From the NCBI GenBank assembly GCA_026647215.1, contig JAPKHC010000005.1, positions 62,001-126,000 of the forward strand: a stretch of DNA of 64,000 nucleotides, given 5' to 3'. The stretch is from F1-120-MAGs118 sp013360535. GTDB lineage: Bacteria > Planctomycetota > UBA1135 > GCA-002686595. Position 1 is the first letter of the stretch; each line of letters opens with the position of its first letter. The notes under the pieces are model-generated. The model was not told where the DNA came from. It was given only the letters and a program-made list of their open reading frames with translations, and made no database searches. Positions 1 to 6,304 of the stretch are shown in pieces. The position numbers and the translations under genes were made by a program.

Positions 1-1103
1 TGCCCGGTGTTTTCCGCGTACTTGAAGCTCGTCCACGGGATGCCCGCGCGTTCGATCGCCGCGACGGCCATCGGCTGGTCGAGCAGCGCCGGATCGCAGA
101 AGCTCGGCGCGCAGAAGATCACGCCTTCGGCGCCGCTGCGCTCGACACGCTCGACGAGCGCCTGCCCCTTCACTTGTTCGTCGATGTAGCGGATCGGGCT
201 CGCGATGCCTTGCTTGAGGTAGGCCAGCACAAGGTCCGCGAGCGGGTCCGCGCCGTCCGCGCGCACGTCGCCCGTGATCCAGCGGTGCACCTGCACGAAG
301 TCGTCGTCGACGATGTAACAGCCGGCGCGTTCGAGCGTGCGCAAGAGCCCCAGCGGCGGTTGCTCGCAGAAAGATCCCGCGAGCAGCACGCGCGCCTGAT
401 CCATGCTGCGTCGATCCTCGTCGGCGAGCACGGCCGCGCGATAGTCGCGCAACATCACGGTGTGTTCCTCGACCGGAAGCACGTTGCCCGCGCGCAGGAG
501 CAGGTACAGCTCGTGCGTCGGCACGCGCCACGGCTCCTCGATGCGCAGCGAGTAGAGCCCCTCGACGAGCGCGCGGTTCTCGTTGTAGGCGGCGATCGAC
601 TTGCGCAACGCGGCCGGCTCGAGCTTGCGCGCGCCACGCCGATGCAGCTCCTCCGCGATCTCTTCCAGTTCGCGCCGGTAGAACTGCCCGCCGACGTTGG
701 CGTCAAAATCCTGCGGAACGTCGAGGTAGTGCGAGTACTTCTCGGGGAACTGCATCTTCCACATCCCCGACAGGTTGCGGATGACGTCGCAGGTCGCCGG
801 AAACAGCATGCCGTCGAGACTGTCGAGCGCGCCGTTGAGGCCGAGCTCGATCGTGCTCCGTGGCAAGTGGCAGATGTAGCTCTGGTAGTACGCGTCGCCG
901 CGAATGATCTCGAGGTCGTCGCCGGCGCCCATGACACCGACCGGCAGCACGCCCATCGCGTGCAGCAGCTCGCGCGGCACGTACACCGGCATGAAGCCGA
1001 TCGCGAGGCCGCCGTTGCGCTTCTTCCACTCGCTCACGGCGGTGAAGCGCAGGTCGCGGTAGAGCTCTTCCGCCCGCCCGAGAAGTTGTTCGAGACCGGT
1101 CAT
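1..1103 (-). CDS. bcrC: Benzoyl-CoA reductase subunit C (class I, ATP-dependent), 3' end outside window
   Basis: The gene runs leftwards from an ATG at 1103 and is still open at base 1, giving 367 codons of a family that is usually about 385 residues long. The product is a 2-hydroxyglutaryl-CoA dehydratase D-type subunit that helps bind the active-site [4Fe-4S] cluster and benzoyl-CoA in the BcrABCD enzyme, which reduces benzoyl-CoA to cyclohexa-1,5-diene-1-carbonyl-CoA. Recognisable stretches are MPVYVPRELLHAMGVLP near residue 38, SYICHLPRSTIELGL with Cys78, LFPATCDVIRNLSGMW with a second Cys near 106, and SFKYAENTG at the window edge. These match the Thauera-type BcrC as I recall it. The start overlaps the dch stop (ATGA), so the two are probably translationally coupled. 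The bcrB, bcrA and bcrD genes are expected just beyond the left edge but cannot be seen. Confidence 0.93.
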   Translation of the reverse strand, partial: MTGLEQLLGRAEELYRDLRFTAVSEWKKRNGGLAIGFMPVYVPRELLHAMGVLPVGVMGAGDDLEIIRGDAYYQSYICHLPRSTIELGLNGALDSLDGMLFPATCDVIRNLSGMWKMQFPEKYSHYLDVPQDFDANVGGQFYRRELEEIAEELHRRGARKLEPAALRKSIAAYNENRALVEGLYSLRIEEPWRVPTHELYLLLRAGNVLPVEEHTVMLRDYRAAVLADEDRRSMDQARVLLAGSFCEQPPLGLLRTLERAGCYIVDDDFVQVHRWITGDVRADGADPLADLVLAYLKQGIASPIRYIDEQVKGQALVERVERSGAEGVIFCAPSFCDPALLDQPMAVAAIERAGIPWTSFKYAENTG

Positions 1104-1873
1104 GAGTTGCTCCAGTTCGGCGCGCGCTTCTCGAGGAAGGCGCGAATGCCCTCGGTCGCGTCGTGCGTCGCCATCAGCTCGCGCAAGTAGCTCGCCTCGA
1201 GGCGGTCGAGCTCGGCGAAGAAGTGCTCGTGGTGGCGCGCCCGCAGCGCCTTGAGCGCGTGAGCGAGGCTCGCCGCGGAGTGCCGCAAGAGCTGCTCGCT
1301 CGCGTACTTCAACGCCGCCGCTTCCGGATCGTCGGCGAGCTCGTCGACCAGTCCGATCCGGCGCGCTTCCTCCGCACCCACGCTGCGCCCCGACAGGCAC
1401 AGGTCCTCCGCCGCCGCGCGTCCGACGCGCTCGGGAAGGACGAGGGACGCCACTGGAGCAAACACGCCGAGCACGATCTCCGGCTGGCCGAGCTTCGCGT
1501 CGGGCGCCGCGAACACGCGCTGGCAGAAACTCGCGAGTTCGAGCCCGCCGCCGAGGCACTGGCCGCGCACGGCCGCGAGCACCGGCACCCCGCTGGCCGC
1601 TATCGCGCGGAAAAGGCCGTGAAAACTGCGCAACATGCTCGCCACGGTCTCCGGCAGGTGCTCCTGCACCGAAGCGCCGAACGAGAAGTGCGGACCGGAG
1701 TGCGACAGCACGATCACCTTCAGTCCCGCCGTCTCGCGCGCCTCGACGAACACGCGGCAGAGCGCCTCGGTCATCGCCGCATCGATCACATTGGCCTTGG
1801 GGCGATCGAGGCGCACGAGCCACAGACCCTCGCGCTTCTCGACCTTCACCGGACTCTCGACGGTCGTGTTCAC
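1100..1873 (-). CDS. dch: Cyclohexa-1,5-diene-1-carbonyl-CoA hydratase
   Basis: This 257-residue crotonase-fold enzyme is predicted to add water to the dienoyl-CoA made by benzoyl-CoA reductase, giving 6-hydroxycyclohex-1-ene-1-carbonyl-CoA. The sequence shows the enoyl-CoA hydratase start (LVRLDRPKANVID near residue 20), HFSFGASVQEHLPE near 60 that resembles dienoyl-CoA hydratases of this pathway, and the oxyanion-hole stretch AVRGQCLGGGLELASF near 100. The GTG start at 1873 is preferred because GGAGAG lies 6 bases upstream and because it overlaps the stop of the upstream GNAT gene (GTGA). Its own stop overlaps the bcrC start. Its place between oah/had and bcrC supports this hydratase rather than a generic enoyl-CoA hydratase. 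Confidence 0.9.
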   Translation of the reverse strand: MNTTVESPVKVEKREGLWLVRLDRPKANVIDAAMTEALCRVFVEARETAGLKVIVLSHSGPHFSFGASVQEHLPETVASMLRSFHGLFRAIAASGVPVLAAVRGQCLGGGLELASFCQRVFAAPDAKLGQPEIVLGVFAPVASLVLPERVGRAAAEDLCLSGRSVGAEEARRIGLVDELADDPEAAALKYASEQLLRHSAASLAHALKALRARHHEHFFAELDRLEASYLRELMATHDATEGIRAFLEKRAPNWSNS

Positions 1874-2352
1874 GTCTGTCTCTCCTGCAGGGGCAACTCG
1901 AGCTGGACGAACGGGCCGCCGACGAAGCCGCTGGCCCGGAAGAACGAGAGGACGGGGACGTCGTTGCGCGCGACCATGGTCCGCACCTTGGCGACGCCGA
2001 GCTCGACGAAGCGCAGGCGAGCCTCCTCGAGCAACGCCGAGGCCGTTCCGCGTCGCAGTGCACGCTCGTCGACACCGACGGCGAAGACCCAGCCGCAGGC
2101 CTCGGAACCGAACTCGACTTCGCGCACCTCGCCGAACAGGTAGCCGTCGAGTCCCCGCTCGCCCTCCGCAGCGAGGCCGACGGTCGCGCGCGAGGCCCCC
2201 GCTCCGCAAAAGCGCTCGAAGACGGCCCGCCAATAGGCCGGTTTCTCCTGCCCCGTGTGCGCCGCGTCGATGCGGATCACCTCGGGGAGGTCGCTCGCCA
2301 CGAGCGCGCGCACGTGCGCTCCCACGGCGGCCGAGCTCCTCTCAGACTCCAT
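1870..2352 (-). CDS. GNAT-family N-acetyltransferase embedded in the benzoyl-CoA operon
   Basis: This is a 160-residue single-domain GCN5-related acetyltransferase. The acetyl-CoA binding segment VFAVGVDERALRRGTASAL carries the R-x-x-G-x-A loop near residue 89, and the C-terminal strand/helix pair FFRASGFVGGPFVQLEL is typical of the fold. Its ATG overlaps the end of oah by 11 bases, and its stop overlaps the dch GTG start by 4, so it is embedded in the operon rather than inserted by chance. The substrate cannot be read from sequence. In Rhodopseudomonas palustris the benzoate gene set includes a GNAT, BadL, reported to acetylate aminobenzoates. A comparable side-product or regulatory role here is only an inference, and a protein or antibiotic acetyltransferase is equally possible from the fold. 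Confidence 0.85.
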   Translation of the reverse strand: MESERSSAAVGAHVRALVASDLPEVIRIDAAHTGQEKPAYWRAVFERFCGAGASRATVGLAAEGERGLDGYLFGEVREVEFGSEACGWVFAVGVDERALRRGTASALLEEARLRFVELGVAKVRTMVARNDVPVLSFFRASGFVGGPFVQLELPLQERQT

Positions 2353-3457
2353 GGCAGGGCGCCGCCTCGCCGTGGACCTTCCACAGCACCGCTTCGGTCA
2401 GCTCGTCACCCCACGGCATGCCTTGCGCCTGCAGCTGGCGAAGCAGCAGGAAGTCCGGCTCGCGGCACTCCTTGCCGCCTTCGTTGAACGCGCGGAAGCC
2501 CGCGCGGCCCTCGGTCATCATGTTGAGCCCGAGCCACGCGCGGTTGGTCTCGCGGTTGCGGTCCCAGTGCTCGAGCTTGTGCTTGCGCAGGCTCTCGATC
2601 GTCTTCGAGAGGCAGTGCGGCATCGTGAGCGCGAGCGACGTGACGAGCCGATCAACCTCCGCGTCGAGCAGCGAAAGGTCGAGCTTGCCGCGCGCGACGA
2701 CCTCCTTGCCGGCCGCGGCCGCCGCTCCCGTCTTGAAGTCGCCGTACACGATGCGCCCCATGTCGTCGATCCAGCGCTCGGTGACGACCAATGGATTGGG
2801 CACGAACTTGCCGTCGACCACGAGCGCCGGCACGACCGACGTGAGCAGCCCCAGGCGCATCGCCATCGACGCGCTCCACGGCTCGCACAGCGTGCAGCTC
2901 TGCATCGCGCGCTCGATGCCGACGAACAGCGGCAGGAAGTCCGTGCTGCCTCCGTCGGGCGCCGAGCCGTGTTTCGGTCCGGCCTGCCCGAAGCGCGCGA
3001 AGTCCTGCGCGACCGAGAAGTCGCAGGCCATGCCGATCTCCTGCCCGCCGCCGATGCGCATGCCGTTGACGCGGTTGATCACCGGCTTGTCGCAGTGCAG
3101 GATCGCCGTGACCATGTCGTTGAAGAGCCGCATGTACTGGCGGTACTCCTCCGGCTTGCCCGCGTAGTACTCCGCGTATTCCTTGGTGTTTCCGCCTGTG
3201 CAGAAGGCCTTGTCGCCGCTGCCGGTGAAGACCACCGCGACGCAGGCGCGATCGTTTGACGCCTCGCGCATCGCGAGGATCACGCCCTTCACCATCTCGG
3301 TGGTGTAGGAGTTGAATTGCGTCGGGTTGTCGAGCCGGATGCGGTGCGCGCACAGGCCATCGACGGCCTTGCCAGCGGAATCGCGCACGGCGAGCTTCTC
3401 GACGACGAGGCCGGGGACGAGCTGGTGCGCAACGAGGTCGTGGTTCTTGAAAGTCAT
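2342..3457 (-). CDS. oah: 6-oxocyclohex-1-ene-1-carbonyl-CoA hydrolase
   Basis: The 371-residue protein belongs to the crotonase superfamily but is about 110 residues longer than ordinary enoyl-CoA hydratases, as expected for Oah (about 375 residues). This enzyme hydrates and hydrolytically opens the ring of 6-oxocyclohex-1-ene-1-carbonyl-CoA to 3-hydroxypimelyl-CoA, the ring-cleavage step. Diagnostic stretches are NPTQFNSYTTEMVKG near residue 45, FCTGGNTKEYAEYYAGKPEE near 85, and NRVNGMRIGGGQEIGMACD near 130. The ATG at 3457 lies 5 bases after the had stop. The 3' end overlaps the GNAT start by 11 bases. Confidence 0.93.
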   Translation of the reverse strand: MTFKNHDLVAHQLVPGLVVEKLAVRDSAGKAVDGLCAHRIRLDNPTQFNSYTTEMVKGVILAMREASNDRACVAVVFTGSGDKAFCTGGNTKEYAEYYAGKPEEYRQYMRLFNDMVTAILHCDKPVINRVNGMRIGGGQEIGMACDFSVAQDFARFGQAGPKHGSAPDGGSTDFLPLFVGIERAMQSCTLCEPWSASMAMRLGLLTSVVPALVVDGKFVPNPLVVTERWIDDMGRIVYGDFKTGAAAAAGKEVVARGKLDLSLLDAEVDRLVTSLALTMPHCLSKTIESLRKHKLEHWDRNRETNRAWLGLNMMTEGRAGFRAFNEGGKECREPDFLLLRQLQAQGMPWGDELTEAVLWKVHGEAAPCHGV

Positions 3458-3462
3458 CGGAG

Positions 3463-4539
3463 TCAGGCCTGCGGAACGAGGACGATGCGCTTCGACGCCT
3501 TGTGCGCATGCACGTCGGCGAAGCTCTGGTTGATCGAGGAGAGCGGGCGCTTCTCGGTGAAAGGCAGCAGCGCGACCTTGGCCGACAGCACGAGCTCGAG
3601 CGCCGCCGGATACAGCTCCGGCAGACAGCCCCAGTTGCCACGCGCCGTCGCGTCGAAGGCCATCAGGTTCGAGAGGCGCAGCTCGAGCTTCTTCGAGGTG
3701 AAGCCGACCACCCACAGGTGGCTGCCGTGCTCGACCAGCGAGAACGCGGTGTTCTGGCCCGCGGTCGTTCCCGAGCACTCGAACAGGTTCCAGCGATAGC
3801 TCGGGATGCCGCGTTCCTTCGCGAGTCCGCGCACCGCGTTGCGGATCGCCTTGAAGTCGAGCTCGTCCGCGCGCAGCGTCAGCGCCGCGCCGTGCTCTCC
3901 GGCGAGCGCGAGCTTGCCCGCATCGATGTCGATCGCCACGACCGTCGCCCCGCGCGCCGCGGCGATCTGCACCGCGTAGCCGCCGACGCCACCGGCTCCT
4001 ACGACGACCGCGAGGTCGCTGGACCCAAGCTTCGCACGCTCGATCGCCTGGTACGGCGTCGTCACCGCATCGGCGAGCACCGCCAGCGACGCGAGGTCGA
4101 TTCCAGCGGGATTCAGGCGCGGATTCGCGAGATCGGGCACCGGGCACAGGCCGAGCGCGGGCACGCGCACATGCGTCGCGAAGCCGCCGTGCACGTCGTT
4201 GCCCGGGAAGATCTGCTTGGGGCAGATCGAGCCGTGCCCGCTCGCACACGCGTCGCAGCTCCCGCACGGCATCACCGCCGGCACGACCACCGCGCGACCC
4301 TCCCACTCCTCCGCGCCGGGCCCACACTCGACCACGACGCCGCTGATCTCGTGCCCGAGCGTCAGCGGCAGCGCCTTGCGCGTCGGCACGCCGTCGTAGC
4401 AGTAGCCCAGATCCGTGTGGCAGATCCCGCAGCCCGCGACCTTGACGATCACCTCCCCGCGCCCCGGGATTTCGGTGCGTTGCTCCTCGACCATGGGCTC
4501 GCCTTGAGCCCGGAACGTCCACGCGCGAAGCACGGCCAT
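3463..4539 (-). CDS. had: 6-hydroxycyclohex-1-ene-1-carbonyl-CoA dehydrogenase
   Basis: This 358-residue zinc-dependent medium-chain alcohol dehydrogenase would oxidise the hydratase product to 6-oxocyclohex-1-ene-1-carbonyl-CoA with NAD+. The sequence shows the catalytic-zinc region (CGICHTDLGYC near residue 37, LGHEISGVV near 61), the four-cysteine structural-zinc lobe (MPCGSCDACASGHGSICPK near 90) and the Rossmann loop VVVGAGGVGGYAVQ near 179. It is the first gene of the visible operon. A good ribosome-binding site, GAGGTGA, sits 3 bases before the ATG. Function is assigned from family resemblance plus adjacency to oah, dch and bcrC. Without that context it could only be called a zinc alcohol dehydrogenase. 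Confidence 0.9.
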   Translation of the reverse strand: MAVLRAWTFRAQGEPMVEEQRTEIPGRGEVIVKVAGCGICHTDLGYCYDGVPTRKALPLTLGHEISGVVVECGPGAEEWEGRAVVVPAVMPCGSCDACASGHGSICPKQIFPGNDVHGGFATHVRVPALGLCPVPDLANPRLNPAGIDLASLAVLADAVTTPYQAIERAKLGSSDLAVVVGAGGVGGYAVQIAAARGATVVAIDIDAGKLALAGEHGAALTLRADELDFKAIRNAVRGLAKERGIPSYRWNLFECSGTTAGQNTAFSLVEHGSHLWVVGFTSKKLELRLSNLMAFDATARGNWGCLPELYPAALELVLSAKVALLPFTEKRPLSSINQSFADVHAHKASKRIVLVPQA

Positions 4540-4562
4540 CGGTCACCTCAACGGGGGGATTT

Positions 4563-4572
4563 CGGAATTCCG
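4563..4572. promoter_or_regulatory. 10-bp palindrome upstream of the benzoyl-CoA operon (candidate operator)
   Basis: CGGAATTCCG is a perfect 10-bp palindrome 24 bases before the had start. A related half, CCGAATT, follows within 10 bases. It is the only obvious symmetric element in the 148-bp space between had and the next gene. No bad/bzd/bcr-type regulator gene lies in the window, so the binding protein is unknown, and the palindrome may be coincidental. Confidence 0.3.
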
Positions 4573-4687
4573 GCTCCGAATTGACGTTGAAGCGCCGCAA
4601 ACCGAAATACGCAGGCCTGCGTGGGCCCGGAGGGCCGTTGGGAGTACGCCGAGCTACTCCGCGCGGCCTATTTGGCCCATGCCGCGC

Positions 4688-6154
4688 TCAGGGCCCGCGA
4701 CGCCGGACCTCGAGGATCGCCCCGTCGACGAACCCGTGCACGGGCTCGATCGACAGGCGCTTGCGACGTCGGACCTCTTCGAGGTTCATCATCCCCATCG
4801 GATCGAACCAGACGAGCGTGAGCGGAAATCGCGCCGACGGCAGTGCGAGCAGCGTCTCCGAGACCCGGCGCGTCGGGACGAGGCGCGCTGGCCGCCACGT
4901 CGCGAGCGCGTAGGCCTCCGGCGCGTTCGAATGCACTTCGCCTTCGAGCGGATGTTCGCGGAGCCAGTGCACGAGCTCGCTCTCCTGCGGCTTCGTGTGC
5001 GGTTCCGCGGCCTGCACCAGCCGCATCCGCTCGCGAACGCCGAGGACTCCGCTCGCGAGGAACAGCACGGCTCCGACGCTCGCCGCAGCGACGAGGCAAG
5101 GACGAAGTCGCGGGAGCCGCATGCGGGCCAGCTCGAGCAGCGCATGGGCCCCCACGGGCGCGAGCAGGCAACTGAAGACGATCAACGGCGAGAGCAGCCG
5201 CGCATCGAGCGGATCGAGCCAGATCCAGCTCGCCACGCCGACGAGGAACACGAGGTAGACGGCGGGAAACGCGAGGGCCCACACGCCGCGGCGACGCAGC
5301 GACGGCGTCGCGAGCAGCGTGAGCCCTCCCGCCAGCGCGAGCAGGATCGTCGCGGCGGCGAGCAACGCCCCACTCCGGCTCACTTCGGCCGACCCGGTCC
5401 ACGCGGAGCCGAGCGCGCTCCAGCTCTCGAGCAGACTGGCTTCGAGCTCTGTCTCGGAAGGAGGCCGAGGACCCGTCAGCGAGCCCGTGCGAAGGACGTT
5501 GCGCACGAGCCACGCAGACAGCGGTGCGAGGGAACCGACGAGCAGTATGGCCAGATCGCGCAGGCGCGTGCTCCTCGGCCACGACCACCAGCCGAGCGCG
5601 GCGAGCACGGCCACGTCGACGACACCGACGTACCGCTGCATACAGGCAAGTCCAGCGAGCGCCGTGGTCAGCGCGAGCATCGACCCGCGCGGGCGCTCCG
5701 CGTACGCCTGCGCACTGACGAGACTGCCGAGCACGAGCGCGAGAAACAGCGGTTCGCTCGCCAGCGTGCCGTGGAGGGCGAGCAGGCTGGGCTGCAACAG
5801 GAGTGCGGCGCCAACCAGCCAACCCACCCAGCTCGTGGGCGCGAGTTTCCGGCTCCAGGACACCGCGAGCATCACGGTCGCCGCGAGCGAGACCGCGTGG
5901 AGCACTCGTGCGGTCATTTCGTAGCTCGCGCCCAGCGCTCGCCCCGCTGCGAGCAGGAACACGAACAGCGGCGGCCAGTGCGCAAACAGCTCGCCGCGAG
6001 TGGTCTGCCACACCTCGCCGCGCAGCAGGCACTCCGCGGCCACGGCGTTGTGCATTCCCAGGTGCACCATGGCGAGCCCGGAAACGGAATTGGCCCACAG
6101 GACGAGGGCAGCGCCCGCCATCCCGAGGGCGATGAGCGGGGAGTCGACGCGCAT
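4688..6154 (-). CDS. Polytopic membrane protein, PMT/GT39-like (putative glycosyltransferase)
   Basis: The 488-residue protein has about ten hydrophobic segments in its first 380 residues and a soluble C-terminal part. After the first membrane helix comes HLGMHNAVAAECLLRG, then a short loop and TTRGELFAHWPPLFVFLLAAG. This arrangement is typical of the first periplasmic loop of PMT/ArnT-like (GT-C fold) glycosyltransferases, which use polyprenyl-linked sugars. The usual acidic pair in that loop is not obvious, so catalytic activity is uncertain. The ATG at 6154 is chosen because a hydrophobic helix follows directly and a TAGGAT hexamer lies 11 bases upstream. It is transcribed divergently from the YfhO-like gene, and a joint role in surface glycan assembly is possible. 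Confidence 0.7.
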   Translation of the reverse strand: MRVDSPLIALGMAGAALVLWANSVSGLAMVHLGMHNAVAAECLLRGEVWQTTRGELFAHWPPLFVFLLAAGRALGASYEMTARVLHAVSLAATVMLAVSWSRKLAPTSWVGWLVGAALLLQPSLLALHGTLASEPLFLALVLGSLVSAQAYAERPRGSMLALTTALAGLACMQRYVGVVDVAVLAALGWWSWPRSTRLRDLAILLVGSLAPLSAWLVRNVLRTGSLTGPRPPSETELEASLLESWSALGSAWTGSAEVSRSGALLAAATILLALAGGLTLLATPSLRRRGVWALAFPAVYLVFLVGVASWIWLDPLDARLLSPLIVFSCLLAPVGAHALLELARMRLPRLRPCLVAAASVGAVLFLASGVLGVRERMRLVQAAEPHTKPQESELVHWLREHPLEGEVHSNAPEAYALATWRPARLVPTRRVSETLLALPSARFPLTLVWFDPMGMMNLEEVRRRKRLSIEPVHGFVDGAILEVRRRGP

Positions 6155-6165
6155 CGCGGCCCACG

Positions 6166-6171
6166 ATCCTA
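6166..6171 (-). promoter_or_regulatory. Candidate -10 element TAGGAT for the PMT-like gene
   Basis: On the minus strand CGTAGGAT ends 11 bases before the ATG at 6154. It fits the TANNNT pattern seen before many genes in this window. No convincing -35 hexamer or Shine-Dalgarno sequence accompanies it. Confidence 0.4.
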
Positions 6172-6304
6172 CGGGAGCTGCGCGAATTCGGAAACCGCCG
6201 CGCGAGCCGGCCGCAATCCACAATCGGGAAACCGCACTCCAGCGCGCTCGCCGCACGGACTTCGCTGGATGGCTAGCATGCGCCGTCGCTGGATCTGATT
6301 CGAC

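Noticed and set aside
174..1190. A 338-codon plus-strand frame opposite bcrC.
   Set aside because: The minus strand encodes an unmistakable BcrC, and the plus frame is its shadow.
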